This document shows positions 35,189 to 44,844 of a stretch of 64,000 bases of DNA, piece after piece. Position numbers and translations under genes: made by a program. The notes below the pieces were generated by a model. The model did no database searches. It was not told where the DNA came from and saw only the letters and a program-made list of their open reading frames with translations. The stretch comes from an uncultured Bacteroidaceae bacterium (GTDB taxonomy: Bacteria; Bacteroidota; Bacteroidia; Bacteroidales; Bacteroidaceae): assembly GCA_905235305.1 (NCBI GenBank), contig CAJOLC010000011.1, positions 37,147 to 101,146 of the forward strand. Reading direction: 5' to 3'. How positions within the stretch are numbered: the stretch's first letter is position 1; each line of letters starts with the position of its first letter.

Positions 35189-35271
35189 AATAATCGGAGT
35201 TTTTTTTACTTCTTTGCTGCCGTCACAATAAAACTATACACGCGCACGTTATAATATTAAGATAAAAGCAG

Positions 35272-35279
35272 TACCTTTG
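35272..35279 (+). promoter_or_regulatory. -7 box of the SLBB-wzz-wzy block
   Basis: TACCTTTG, 64 bases before the start of the exporter gene; no clear TTG at 19-20 bp. It is divergent from the tmRNA promoter. Confidence 0.6.
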
Positions 35280-35343
35280 CAACACTTTTTGCCCTAAACG
35301 GCACGCACAGAAATCTGAAACAATAACAAAACAACGACAATAC

Positions 35344-37716
35344 ATGAAAAGAACCTTAATCGCTCTGATGCTAATCTGCTTCGCAGCAGGACAAGTGTCG
35401 GCACAGATGACCGACGAAGAAGTAATCGAATATGTTCAAGAGCAGAACGAAGCAGGAAAGAGTCAGACCGCCATCCTCCTGGACCTTCAAAGAAAAGGCG
35501 TAAGCCGAGACCAGCTCATCCGACTCAAGGAACAATACGATGCAGCTCAAGGCCAGAGCAGCGGAGCAAGCCCGACCGAAGCGACTTCCCGAAGTGCAGG
35601 CGACCGCATCCGAAAAGCGAATGGCGACATGCAACAGAACACAAGGAAAAGCGAAGACGCCTTTACCGACCTCGTATCTAACGTCAAAGAAATCTTCGGA
35701 CATGATATCTTCAAGAATGACAACCTGACGTTCGAGCCCAATATGAACATCGCAACGCCGGCCGGCTATGTGCTCGGACCTGGAGACGAAGTAATCATCG
35801 ACATATACGGCACCTCGCAAAGCAGCAGGACATACGCCATCTCCCCAGAAGGCACCATCATCATCGAGAAAATCGGGCCCATGGCAATAGCCGGACTGAC
35901 AGCAGAGCAGGCACAAGCCAAGATAAGCAGCAAGATGGGAAGCCACTATCAAGGCTCCAGCATCAAGCTCACCGTCGGCCAGACCCGCACCGTAATCGTC
36001 AACGTCCTGGGCGAAGTCATCAACCCAGGCACATACACCCTGTCGGCCTTCTCCACAGTGTTCAACGCACTCTACCTCGCCGGAGGCGTCACCGAAATAG
36101 GCACCCTGAGAAACATCAAGGTAAGCCGCGGAGGAAGAATCATATCGAAAATCGACGTCTATGACTACATCCTGAACGGCAAACTCACAGGTAACATAAT
36201 GCTTCAAGACAACGATGCCATCATCGTAGGAGCCTACGACGCCCTCGTCAACATCGATGGCGCCGTCAAGCGACCCATGTTCTACGAAATGAAAGAAGGA
36301 GAAACCGTCAAAGCCCTGCTGGAATACGCAGGAGGATTCAACAGCAATGCCAACAAAAACGTCATCAGCATAGAACGCAAGACAAACGATGGACTCACCG
36401 TTCACACCGTCGAGGAATGGGACTTCGCCTCCTTTACCGTCCAAGACGGAGACAGCGTCAACGTCAAGGAAATCATCGACCGATACCAGAACATGGTCGA
36501 AGTAACCGGTGCCGTTTTCTATCCAGGACACTACTCCATCTCCGACCAATGCAACAGCGTACGCACCCTCGTGGAGAAAGCCGGCGGTACCTTGGAGAAC
36601 GCCTACACCAACCTCATCGTCCTCTTCCGCATGAATGAAAATCGCACCCGTAGGGCAATGAGCATCGACCTTGCAGGCATAATGAACGGAAACGCACCGG
36701 ATGTCATCCTTGAAAATGAAGACTCACTGGTCGTTTCGTCAGACGAAGAGATCACAAGAGCTCGCAAGTACCACATATATGGTCCGCTTGCAAAGCAAGG
36801 TGCGTTCCCTTATGTCGAGAACATGACACTGGAGGATGCCATCGTAGCTGCAGGAGGGCTGAAAGAAGAAGCCTTGCTGAGCAACATCGAAATTGCTCGC
36901 CGCCTGCACTACACAGACGAGCGAGACAGTACATACAACAAAAAAGCCAAGGTCTACACCTTCAATATCGAAGATGGACTTATCGTAAAAGAAGGGCAAA
37001 ACTTCGAGCTAAAGCCTTTCGATGTAATTACCATTAAGAGAAACCCTGAGTATGCCGATGTAACCATCGTTAATATTGGCGGCGAAGTAAAATATCCCGG
37101 CAACTATAGCCTCCAGAGCAGAAAAGACAGACTAAGTGACTTGATAAAACGCGCTGGTGGACTGACAGATGCAGGCTTTGCCGAAGGAGCACGCTTTACC
37201 CGATCTATAAGCACAAACGAAAAGGAACGCTCTTTGCAACTCCTGGAAATAGCTCACAGCGCAGACACTATTGATGTAGAGAAGATCACAATCAAGGACA
37301 GATATTCTGTGGGCATTGATTTGGTTGGAGCAATGAAAAACCCTGGCGGCGCCAAGGATATCATCCTGCGGTCAGGCGACCAAATTACTATCCCACAACT
37401 CAACAACACTGTCCGCATCAGTGGAGAGGTGTTGTATCCCAATACTGTTCCGTATGTCGAAGACAAATCCGTGTCATACTACATTAACCAGGCAGGAGGA
37501 ACCAACAGTAACGGACTTCGCAGCAAGGCATTCATCGTATATGCTAACGGACAGGTAAGCCGCATCAACCACGGGCGCGTTCGGCCTGGATGCGAGATTG
37601 TCATTCCCACAAAGCCAAAGAAAGAAGACAACGGCAAGAAGGCCTCCGTTGCCATAGCCGGCGTAAGTGCACTCTCCACCGTCGGAGCTGTCCTCATCAG
37701 TGCATTGAGAAAATAA
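35344..37716 (+). CDS. Outer-membrane polysaccharide export protein (OPX, SLBB repeats)
   Basis: 790 residues with signal peptide MKRTLIALMLICFAAGQVSAQ. The Poly_export domain begins AGYVLGPGDEVIIDIYG (about 137-153). It is followed by at least five SLBB beta-grasp repeats (VNVLGEVINPGTYTLS, VEVTGAVFYPGHYSIS, YHIYGPLAKQGAFPY, VNIGGEVKYPGNYSL, VRISGEVLYPNTVPYV) and a C-terminal membrane helix (AIAGVSALSTVGAVLISAL). It forms the outer-membrane channel for the polymer. The long SLBB chain is typical of Bacteroidetes Wza relatives. Confidence 0.93.
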   Translation: MKRTLIALMLICFAAGQVSAQMTDEEVIEYVQEQNEAGKSQTAILLDLQRKGVSRDQLIRLKEQYDAAQGQSSGASPTEATSRSAGDRIRKANGDMQQNTRKSEDAFTDLVSNVKEIFGHDIFKNDNLTFEPNMNIATPAGYVLGPGDEVIIDIYGTSQSSRTYAISPEGTIIIEKIGPMAIAGLTAEQAQAKISSKMGSHYQGSSIKLTVGQTRTVIVNVLGEVINPGTYTLSAFSTVFNALYLAGGVTEIGTLRNIKVSRGGRIISKIDVYDYILNGKLTGNIMLQDNDAIIVGAYDALVNIDGAVKRPMFYEMKEGETVKALLEYAGGFNSNANKNVISIERKTNDGLTVHTVEEWDFASFTVQDGDSVNVKEIIDRYQNMVEVTGAVFYPGHYSISDQCNSVRTLVEKAGGTLENAYTNLIVLFRMNENRTRRAMSIDLAGIMNGNAPDVILENEDSLVVSSDEEITRARKYHIYGPLAKQGAFPYVENMTLEDAIVAAGGLKEEALLSNIEIARRLHYTDERDSTYNKKAKVYTFNIEDGLIVKEGQNFELKPFDVITIKRNPEYADVTIVNIGGEVKYPGNYSLQSRKDRLSDLIKRAGGLTDAGFAEGARFTRSISTNEKERSLQLLEIAHSADTIDVEKITIKDRYSVGIDLVGAMKNPGGAKDIILRSGDQITIPQLNNTVRISGEVLYPNTVPYVEDKSVSYYINQAGGTNSNGLRSKAFIVYANGQVSRINHGRVRPGCEIVIPTKPKKEDNGKKASVAIAGVSALSTVGAVLISALRK

Positions 37717-37745
37717 GTCAGAGTACAAGGCTAAAATTTATCATA

Positions 37746-38789
37746 ATGGAAGAACAGAAAGAAAGCATATTGGATTTGGCAAAAATCCTTTCACTGTTAT
37801 TCAAGAAATGGAAAGTGTTTGCCATTTGTATGGTAGGTGTCATCATCTTCTCCCTTATCTTTGTATTCACAATACCACGCTACTACACCTGTCAGGTCAT
37901 GCTGGCTCCTGAAGTCAGCAGCGGAGGGATGAACTCTATCCTAAGCTCGTTCGGCTTTGGTGAGCCGCAGACGACAAACGATGCCATCTCGCCCAATCTC
38001 TACCCCGACCTGATGAAGTCAAAGGACTTCATCGTCTCAATGTTCTCTGTCGAAATAACAACTTTAGACGGTTCAGTGACGACGACCTACTATGACTACC
38101 TGCAGAAGCACAGTAAGGATTCCTGGTATATGAAGTTCTATGGAAAGCTAAAAAAGACACTCAAGCCGAAGAAAGGCGAGACAAACACCTCAGGAGCAAA
38201 AGGGAAGACCTACTCCACCAGCTTTCTGCTGACAGAGAAGCAACATAAGATTGCAGAAATCATAAACGGGAAGATACAATATAACTACGACAAGAAAACT
38301 GGTGTCATATCGGTCATAGTCAATGACTTTGACCCGTTAGTATGTGCGCTGATAGCCGACACAGTCAGCAACAAGTTGCAAGACTTCATCATGGACTACC
38401 GCACAAAAAAAGCACGCAATGACCTTGAGTATGCCCAATGCATCTACACTCAGACAAAGGATGAGTACGAAATAAGCAACAGACAATATGTGGCTGCAGT
38501 AGATGCCAATTGGGACATCATCAACGAGACGGCTAAAGCACAACTTGAAGCATTGAACAACGACAAATCGATGAAATATCAGACCTTTGCCGCAGCTTCC
38601 CAGAAGTTGGAGGCTGCCAAAGCAAAGTTGCAGGAAGACACCCCAGTCATTACAGTCCTACAGGGAGCATCTGTCCCACAGAAACCAGCTGGTCCAAGGC
38701 GACTCTTAATCACCCTCTTCCTCATGGTCTTCGTCGCTTTCCTGTACACTGTATATCTTCTCTCCATCGACCAAAGCTGGAGGACCTAA
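37746..38789 (+). CDS. Chain-length determinant protein (Wzz)
   Basis: 347 residues from MEEQKESILDLAKILSLLF. Membrane helix 1 at about 23-45 (FAICMVGVIIFSLIFVF), a periplasmic coiled domain, and a C-terminal PQKPAGPRRLLITLFLMVFVA with the proline-rich motif before helix 2. The attached tyrosine kinase domain of Wzc is missing. It controls polymer length. It follows the OPX gene by 29 bases. Confidence 0.92.
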   Translation: MEEQKESILDLAKILSLLFKKWKVFAICMVGVIIFSLIFVFTIPRYYTCQVMLAPEVSSGGMNSILSSFGFGEPQTTNDAISPNLYPDLMKSKDFIVSMFSVEITTLDGSVTTTYYDYLQKHSKDSWYMKFYGKLKKTLKPKKGETNTSGAKGKTYSTSFLLTEKQHKIAEIINGKIQYNYDKKTGVISVIVNDFDPLVCALIADTVSNKLQDFIMDYRTKKARNDLEYAQCIYTQTKDEYEISNRQYVAAVDANWDIINETAKAQLEALNNDKSMKYQTFAAASQKLEAAKAKLQEDTPVITVLQGASVPQKPAGPRRLLITLFLMVFVAFLYTVYLLSIDQSWRT

Positions 38790-38796
38790 ACGCCAA

Positions 38797-39840
38797 ATGG
38801 ACATACTGATTCTGTCAATATTCGCCATAGTAACTGGCCTTTCACTTTTGGAAGACCATATGTCAGCGTGGCAGAAAGTCATCTTCCTCTTCTCCATCTG
38901 CATCGCCCTCATCTGCATCACCACATTCAAACCCATGACAACAGCAGATGCAGCCAACTACGAGAAGTACTTCTATTTCAACGACACTATTCTCTTCGAG
39001 ACCATAACGGAGCCCACCTACATATATCTTAGCCGGCTTTACATATCGCTGGGCTTCGGTGTCATCTCTATTTTCCTGACCTATGCTCTGATAGCCATAC
39101 CCCTCAAGTTTACGCTTTTCTGGAAGCTTACCCCCTTCATCTTCACCGCCATGATTGTCTATACAGGCATCTACTTTCCTATGCAAGATGTTGTACAGAT
39201 ACGTAGCGGCGTGGCCGTTGCCTTTCTACTATGGTCAATAATACCCTTGCAGGAAGGTCGATACCTGTGGGCAACCGTCCTCCTACTTACCGCCACCCTT
39301 TTCCACTACTCTAGCCTGGCCTTCCTTCCCATCCTCCTTGTTGGAAACATGAAAATTGGCAAGTTCTGGAAATGGACTCTCGCCATCAGCATACCAATCT
39401 GCATACTGCTCTACCTGGCAGGATTTGGAGCTGTCAATCTAATTCCAGGGGGAGCAATTGAAGGCAAACTGGAGCACTACAAGGAAGTTAGCGAAACCGG
39501 AGCCAGCCAAGACTATGTGCCATATAAGCAAATATCTTTCCTGGCCGAAATTGTCATGCTCTATCTTTTCATCTTCTTCTACGATACCATCCACCGCAAC
39601 TGCCGCTATGCCCCAATACTCATTAAAGTGCTCGCCCTCGAGATGGGCTACCTCATCCTCTTCGCAGATATCGAAGTGTTGGGAAAACGCCTCCACGACC
39701 TCCTCGGCGCATTCGATGCAATTACCTTCAGCTGTCTACTCTACATCATAAGGCCTCGCTATGTGGCCCGCATAGGACTAGCTGCTTTCTGCCTTTTCCA
39801 TTATATAGTGCATATGGTAAACGAGATATATTTCCACTAA
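38797..39840 (+). CDS. EpsG-family polysaccharide polymerase (Wzy-like)
   Basis: 347 residues with nine or ten predicted membrane helices. The conserved EpsG pieces are YEKYFYFN after helix 2 and the loop QDVVQIRSGVAVAFLLWSI, with LLLTATLFHYSSLAFLP following. It polymerises repeat units on the outer face of the inner membrane; together with Wzx, Wzz and OPX it makes this a Wzy-dependent locus. It starts 7 bases after wzz. Confidence 0.88.
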   Translation: MDILILSIFAIVTGLSLLEDHMSAWQKVIFLFSICIALICITTFKPMTTADAANYEKYFYFNDTILFETITEPTYIYLSRLYISLGFGVISIFLTYALIAIPLKFTLFWKLTPFIFTAMIVYTGIYFPMQDVVQIRSGVAVAFLLWSIIPLQEGRYLWATVLLLTATLFHYSSLAFLPILLVGNMKIGKFWKWTLAISIPICILLYLAGFGAVNLIPGGAIEGKLEHYKEVSETGASQDYVPYKQISFLAEIVMLYLFIFFYDTIHRNCRYAPILIKVLALEMGYLILFADIEVLGKRLHDLLGAFDAITFSCLLYIIRPRYVARIGLAAFCLFHYIVHMVNEIYFH

Positions 39841-39855
39841 ACCTAACATATCGAT

Positions 39856-40971
39856 ATGAAGGCACGACTCATACTGACATTTCTAAGCATCCTATCCCTG
39901 CACATAACAAAGGCAAGCGAACCGCTGGGATTTCCCATCATCGCCGATTGTCTCCCTACGGAGCTCTACGACGACACCCGTTTCGCCGGCATACGGAAGG
40001 CGGGGTTCAATGCCATAATGGTCTGGCCGAAATCCATTCCGAACATCTACAAGGCACTTGACATGGCAGAAGCCCACAGACTGAAAGTACTCATATTCAA
40101 CGTGGAAATAGAGAAGCGACCGGAGACCATAGTACCATCCATCAAGGACCATCCTGCCCTTTGGCAATACATTCTGGCCGACGAACCAAAGATGAAACGA
40201 TGGCAAGAACTATACGACTTGCGGCAGCGCATATCAAGGCTTCATCCTAAAGGGCTGTGCTACATCAATCTCTTTCCCAACGCAGGCCAGTGGCTGCTCG
40301 ACGACATCGGGGTAAAAAGATATTCCGAATACGTCAAAACCTTCTCCAGAATAGAACAGCCACAAATATCCTATGACTTCTACCCGGTACGAAAAGGAGG
40401 GAAAGTAAGCAATAACCAATGGTATGCCACCCTTGACGAGATTCGCAGCGAGAGCCAGCGCACGGGGAAACCTTTCTGGGCTTACATACTCTGCGTGCCA
40501 CACGGACCCTATCCGATGCCTACCCTTGCTCATCTGCGACTGCAATGCTACGTCAATCTGGCATATGGAGCACAAGGCATCAGCTATTTCTCCTATGCCA
40601 CTCCAGAGCCCACAAAGAGCCTCGACTTCCACGACGGACCTCTACTGCGCAATGGAAAGAAAGGCAAGACATATAAGACAGTCCAAAAGATGAACGCCGA
40701 GTTGAAGCCTGTAGCAAGCCTTTTCTGGCAAAGCAAAGTAACAAGCATCGAACATCGGAAGTGTATCAATGGCGAAGTCGTTGTGTCACACTTCGAGAAA
40801 GGAGGCAAACGCTATACATGCTTCGTCAATAAAAGCGCTGACAAGAATGTAACTGTAGGCCTTCGTCCTAACGACCACCTTTTACGTATACGCAAGAATC
40901 TGAAAACTGAACCAGTAAAGAGCGCATACACACTTGGAGCAGGAGATATACTTATCATGAGGGATAAATGA
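39856..40971 (+). CDS. Secreted glycosidase-like TIM-barrel protein in the polysaccharide locus
   Basis: 371 residues. N-terminal signal peptide (MKARLILTFLSILSLHITKA). The barrel shows beta/alpha repeats: FAGIRKAGFNAIMVWP, HRLKVLIFNVEI, and HPALWQYILADEPKMKRW. The DEP at 109-111 resembles the acid/base end of strand 4 in clan GH-A-type families. PQISYDFYPVRKGG and AYGAQGISYFSYATPEP follow. A short C-terminal beta domain ends LGAGDILIM. No exact family assigned. A polymer-trimming enzyme is plausible from position 16 bases behind the polymerase. Confidence 0.7.
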   Translation: MKARLILTFLSILSLHITKASEPLGFPIIADCLPTELYDDTRFAGIRKAGFNAIMVWPKSIPNIYKALDMAEAHRLKVLIFNVEIEKRPETIVPSIKDHPALWQYILADEPKMKRWQELYDLRQRISRLHPKGLCYINLFPNAGQWLLDDIGVKRYSEYVKTFSRIEQPQISYDFYPVRKGGKVSNNQWYATLDEIRSESQRTGKPFWAYILCVPHGPYPMPTLAHLRLQCYVNLAYGAQGISYFSYATPEPTKSLDFHDGPLLRNGKKGKTYKTVQKMNAELKPVASLFWQSKVTSIEHRKCINGEVVVSHFEKGGKRYTCFVNKSADKNVTVGLRPNDHLLRIRKNLKTEPVKSAYTLGAGDILIMRDK

Positions 40972-41059
40972 CTGGCGTCGCTGCCATACTGATGATGAGA
41001 GACATGTGAAGAAACAGTCAGAATGTACATAAACAATCACTGCTAACTACTTACAATAA

Positions 41060-41881
41060 ATGCCGTCGGTTCTATACATATTAGTAATATATGGTAGGGA
41101 AGCTGCAGATGTGGAGACCATGCGGACGCTATTTGCAGGTCATGAGGAACGGCTACGTCATCTGTTCATCTACGACAACTCACTCTTGCCACATACTCCT
41201 CCACAGGGTGTGGCACGTTATGTCCACGATCCATCGAACGGCGGGCTTGGCCGCGCCTACAACACCGCATGTAGCTACGCAGAAGCAGAAGGCTATGAAT
41301 GGCTGTTGCTACTCGACCAGGACACGACGTTTCCAGCCGACGCCATAGACAAGTATGAGAGGGCCATAGCGACTCATCCAGAGACAAATATGATTGCGCC
41401 ACGGCACATGGTGAATGGCGACAAGTACCTCTCGCCAACGCGCTACAGGATGAAGACATCGCACCTTCAGGACTCCACACTCACGGGCACCGTGGCTTTC
41501 AAGGATGCCTGTCCCATCAACAGCGGATTACTTGTCAGCGTCAAATCATTCATACAAGCAGGTGGATACGACGAGCCGGTGTGGCTTGACTTCTCAGACA
41601 TACGCTTCATCGAGAAGTACCGCAAGCACTACAATACCTTCTACGTCATGCCAGACCTCATATGCCGACAAAACTACTCAGGGCTTGACACAGACCCCGA
41701 AAAGGTGTATCGCCGCTTCTGCATTTACCTGCAATGTGCCGCTGCCTTTCCAAGAGACAGCTGGACAGACACTCTTGCCTTGACCATAACGACGCTGCGG
41801 CCTACCCTCTCACATACCATCAGACAACGCACGCTCTGCTACCTGAAGGCCTATTTCAAATCTGGAATCGTGCATTGTTAA
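41060..41881 (+). CDS. Family 2 glycosyltransferase (rhamnosyltransferase-like)
   Basis: 273 residues. It starts VLYILVIYGREAADVETM and has VHDPSNGGLGRAYNTA, the metal motif LLLDQDTTFP, and VKSFIQAGGYDEPVWLDFSDI. Same subfamily pattern as the gene at 33487. Cytoplasmic face of the inner membrane, adding a sugar to the lipid-linked unit. Confidence 0.88.
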   Translation: MPSVLYILVIYGREAADVETMRTLFAGHEERLRHLFIYDNSLLPHTPPQGVARYVHDPSNGGLGRAYNTACSYAEAEGYEWLLLLDQDTTFPADAIDKYERAIATHPETNMIAPRHMVNGDKYLSPTRYRMKTSHLQDSTLTGTVAFKDACPINSGLLVSVKSFIQAGGYDEPVWLDFSDIRFIEKYRKHYNTFYVMPDLICRQNYSGLDTDPEKVYRRFCIYLQCAAAFPRDSWTDTLALTITTLRPTLSHTIRQRTLCYLKAYFKSGIVHC

Positions 41882-41897
41882 CTATGAATTGATAACC

Positions 41898-42791
41898 ATG
41901 AAAGTACTCGTTTTGATGTCAACATACAATGGGGAGAAATACCTCAGGGAACAGATAGACAGCATCCTTGGGCAAAAAGGTGTGGAGGTAAGTCTTCTCG
42001 TCAGGGACGACGGTTCAACCGATGCGACCCTGACGATACTCGACGAGTACAAAGCATCCGGACTGCTCGATTACTACTGCGGCAACAATCTCGGCCCGGC
42101 ACGCAGTTTCATGCATCTGCTGCAAAATGCTCCTCAGTACGACTACTATGCCTTCTCCGACCAAGACGACAAATGGATGAACGACAAACTCCTCACCGCC
42201 ATAACCTCGTTGGAGGGTCACGAAAGCGAGCCGGCACTATATTTCTCGCAGACACAACTCGTTGATGCCGGGCTGAACAATATACCAAGCGTCATAATAC
42301 ATCCTAAGCTGACTTTCGGGGAGTCGCTCATATATAAGTTCATCGGAGGTAGCACCATGGTGATGAACCACCGCTTGCGGGAGGCTGTGGGCAACTTCAT
42401 GCCTGAGATAATGCCTATGCACGACATCTGGATTTACTCCATAGCGCTTGGCATAGATGCCTTCGTCTACTTCGACCCCACGCCTCATACACTTTACAGG
42501 CAACACGGCAATAACGCTGTGGGATTAGGACAGGGAGCTGCATACGAATGGAAGAAACGCTTCCGAAGGTTCACCACTAAGAACGACGAACGATACATGC
42601 AGGCCCGCGAGCTCTCCAATGGCTACCACGACAAGCTCACGGCACCCAATGCGGCATTACTCGAGCTCTTCCTCGAAGGAAAGACGAGTGCCGCCAAAAG
42701 ACTCAGAATGCTGACATGTGGAAGCCTGCGCTGCGCAGACCGCACCACTCAGCTGCTCTTCTGGGTCAACCTCATCTTCAACAAATACTGA
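41898..42791 (+). CDS. Family 2 glycosyltransferase
   Basis: 297 residues from the ATG at 41898 (MKVLVLMSTYNGEKYL); a TTG three codons earlier is in frame but less likely. GT-A motifs: VRDDGSTDATLTIL (about 40), NNLGPARSFMHLL, AFSDQDDKWMNDKL (DQDD at about 93-96). This is the pattern of alpha-rhamnosyl and galactofuranosyl GT2 enzymes; specificity unknown. Confidence 0.9.
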   Translation: MKVLVLMSTYNGEKYLREQIDSILGQKGVEVSLLVRDDGSTDATLTILDEYKASGLLDYYCGNNLGPARSFMHLLQNAPQYDYYAFSDQDDKWMNDKLLTAITSLEGHESEPALYFSQTQLVDAGLNNIPSVIIHPKLTFGESLIYKFIGGSTMVMNHRLREAVGNFMPEIMPMHDIWIYSIALGIDAFVYFDPTPHTLYRQHGNNAVGLGQGAAYEWKKRFRRFTTKNDERYMQARELSNGYHDKLTAPNAALLELFLEGKTSAAKRLRMLTCGSLRCADRTTQLLFWVNLIFNKY

Positions 42792-42798
42792 CAAGACA

Positions 42799-43587
42799 AT
42801 GGCCATTCCAAGAATCACCGTCATAACCATTTCCTACAATAGCTCCACCACGATAGAGGCGACGCTCGAGAGCGTGACGTCACAGAGCTATGGGAACTTG
42901 GAATATGTAGTCGTCGACGGAGGCTCCACCGACGGCACGCAGAGCATCATAGAAAGATACCGCGATCACATCTCGTTCTACGTCTCCGAACCTGACCGCG
43001 GCATCAGCGATGCCTTCAACAAGGGTATTGCACACAGCACTGGCGACCTCATCATATGCATCAACTCCGACGACCAGCTGCTGCCCGGAGCCTTGGAGAA
43101 AGTTGCCGCCTACTACGACGACGAGACGGACATATACAGTTGTGACCTCCTCCTGCTGGACACGAAGACTGGCGAGAAGCGCATTCAGCACCCGTCGACC
43201 AGCTTCCCCCTCATGCCCTTCTTCCGCAGGCCCGGGCATCAGGGCGTGTTCGTCACCCGTAAGGCCTACGGGCGGCTGGGTGGCTACAACACGTCGCTGC
43301 ACTATACCATGGACCTCGACCTGCTCATGCGGGCCACTTCTGCCGGCATGAGATTCAAGCATGTGCCAGAACTGGTCTCGGTGTTCCGCTTGGGAGGAGC
43401 CACCAGCGAAAGCATCTTCAAGAAGAGGAAGGAGTATGTGGCTCTCATCCGCGGGAATGGCGGCTCATGGCTTCAGGCATACACCTTCTACGGCTTCCTC
43501 GTATGCACCCAGACGGTCAAGAAGGCGCTCCGTCTGACAGGCATCGACTGGATAAGAAAGATTAGATACAGGAAGGAGGACGCATGA
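42799..43587 (+). CDS. Family 2 glycosyltransferase
   Basis: 262 residues from MAIPRITVITISYNSSTTI, 7 bases after the previous stop. Motifs: VVDGGSTDGTQSII (about 39), SEPDRGISDAFNKGIAHSTGD, INSDDQLLPGAL (the DDQ is its DxD). The last codons overlap the next ATG (ATGA). Confidence 0.9.
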   Translation: MAIPRITVITISYNSSTTIEATLESVTSQSYGNLEYVVVDGGSTDGTQSIIERYRDHISFYVSEPDRGISDAFNKGIAHSTGDLIICINSDDQLLPGALEKVAAYYDDETDIYSCDLLLLDTKTGEKRIQHPSTSFPLMPFFRRPGHQGVFVTRKAYGRLGGYNTSLHYTMDLDLLMRATSAGMRFKHVPELVSVFRLGGATSESIFKKRKEYVALIRGNGGSWLQAYTFYGFLVCTQTVKKALRLTGIDWIRKIRYRKEDA

Positions 43588-44426
43588 ACGCACATTACAT
43601 TTCTGTCATCATATCCACATACAAGTGCGAGATGCCTGAGTATCTCGACAGGGCACTGAGAAGTATCTGGGACGACCAGAAGCGCAAGCCCGACGAGATT
43701 GTCCTGGTGGAGGACGGACCGCTTACGGAGGAACTCCAGAACATGATAGATGCATGGCGAGGGATACTGGGCAGCAAGTTTGTCGTCATAGAGAAGCCCG
43801 TGAATGAGGGTCTGGCAGCAGCCCTGAACGATGCAATCGAAGTGGCTCACGGCGACCTCGTCGCACGCATGGACAGCGACGACATCAGCCTTCCCGACAG
43901 GTTCATGCTTCAGGAAAAGTATATGGACGAGCACCCCGAGGTGGACATACTGGGCGGGTCCATACGCGAGTTCAACGACAAAGGCACCCTCTCGGCCGTT
44001 CAGCACTACCCCGCCACGATGCAGGAAGTGCTGCGGACGATGTACAAGGCTTCGCCTCTCGCCCATCCCACAGTCATGTATCGCTCGTCGTTCTTCAAGG
44101 CGGGCTACAGATACGTCAGTAAATACCACATCTGCGAGGATGTGACGATGTGGTATGATGCTGCGGCAGGCGGGCGGGTGATAAACAATCTGCAGGAGGT
44201 CCTGCTTGAGTTCCGGCGCAACCCCTCAGTCATGAGGCGGAGGAGCCGGGAGAAGGCATGGAGCGAATTCCTTGCCTACAACGACGGCATAAGGCGCCTC
44301 TATGGCAGGTACAGCTACAAGTACATCTACTCCTTCATGCGCCTGTGTTTCCGGCTCATGCCCAAGTCCCTCGTATCCCTCATCTACGACAGCAGGCTCA
44401 GGCGCATATTTGCCCAACACGGATAG
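43584..44426 (+). CDS. Family 2 glycosyltransferase, last gene of the locus
   Basis: 280 residues. ISVIISTYKCEMPEYLDRAL, VEDGPLTEELQNMI, NEGLAAALNDAIEVAHGD and ARMDSDDISLPDR (DSDD) mark a GT2 of the amylovoran AmsE type. It ends in the long convergent spacer. Confidence 0.9.
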   Translation: MNAHYISVIISTYKCEMPEYLDRALRSIWDDQKRKPDEIVLVEDGPLTEELQNMIDAWRGILGSKFVVIEKPVNEGLAAALNDAIEVAHGDLVARMDSDDISLPDRFMLQEKYMDEHPEVDILGGSIREFNDKGTLSAVQHYPATMQEVLRTMYKASPLAHPTVMYRSSFFKAGYRYVSKYHICEDVTMWYDAAAGGRVINNLQEVLLEFRRNPSVMRRRSREKAWSEFLAYNDGIRRLYGRYSYKYIYSFMRLCFRLMPKSLVSLIYDSRLRRIFAQHG

Positions 44427-44844
44427 CAGCCTTCTCCTGTAAAAATCCTTGACATTTTTAACCGACAGACTATAGTGAATCGACCGACACAAAGTAAGCC
44501 ATCGACAAATGCATTATATTGGAATTGACAACGCATCGTAATACCTTGGCAATTCCTCTATAATGCGCCGGCAATTTCTCTACAGTGATTTTGTAACCCC
44601 AAACACCTTTTTACTGTTCTAAAACACGCTTCATCGGTGACATCTCGCTGGAGAGGGGCAAAAATCGCCCTTGTAACTTACTGAATATCACCTACCATTT
44701 GATTTAAGCCATTTTCTCGGCTTCCCTGGACAAAAGTGCCGCAAGGACCGAGATATGCGCCCGAAACGCTTACTTTTCGGAAAAATTATTGACAAGAATG
44801 CTGCCTGAAGTGGGCGCAGTTCTGCCATGGAAGAGTGGCAGATT
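44427..44844. other. Convergent spacer (418 bp) with a six-unit array
   Basis: No gene supported. It contains the 22-bp array at 44471-44602, the shared decamer AAAATCGCCC (44661-44670) and a GCTTAC half site at 44768. Confidence 0.6.
44471..44602. repeat. Tandem array, six degenerate 22-bp units (132 bp)
   Basis: Units begin at 44471, 44493, 44515, 44537, 44559 and 44581. They start TATAGTGAATCGACC, AGTAAGCCATCGACA, TATATTGGAATTGACA, CGTAATACCTTGGCAA, TATAATGCGCCGGCAA and TACAGTGATTTTGTAA. Strongly diverged yet exactly in phase; consensus TATAnTGnnTTGnCAA. Confidence 0.75.

Noticed and set aside
34728-44426. Integrative element inserted at ssrA
   Set aside because: No integrase, no duplicated tmRNA 3' end and no plasmid or phage genes in the neighbourhood.
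44515-44602. Sigma-70-like -35/-10 promoters (TTGACA, TATAAT) in the array
   Set aside because: The hexamers arise from the repeat consensus and are spaced 5 bp apart in the needed order; Bacteroidetes promoters use a different pattern.
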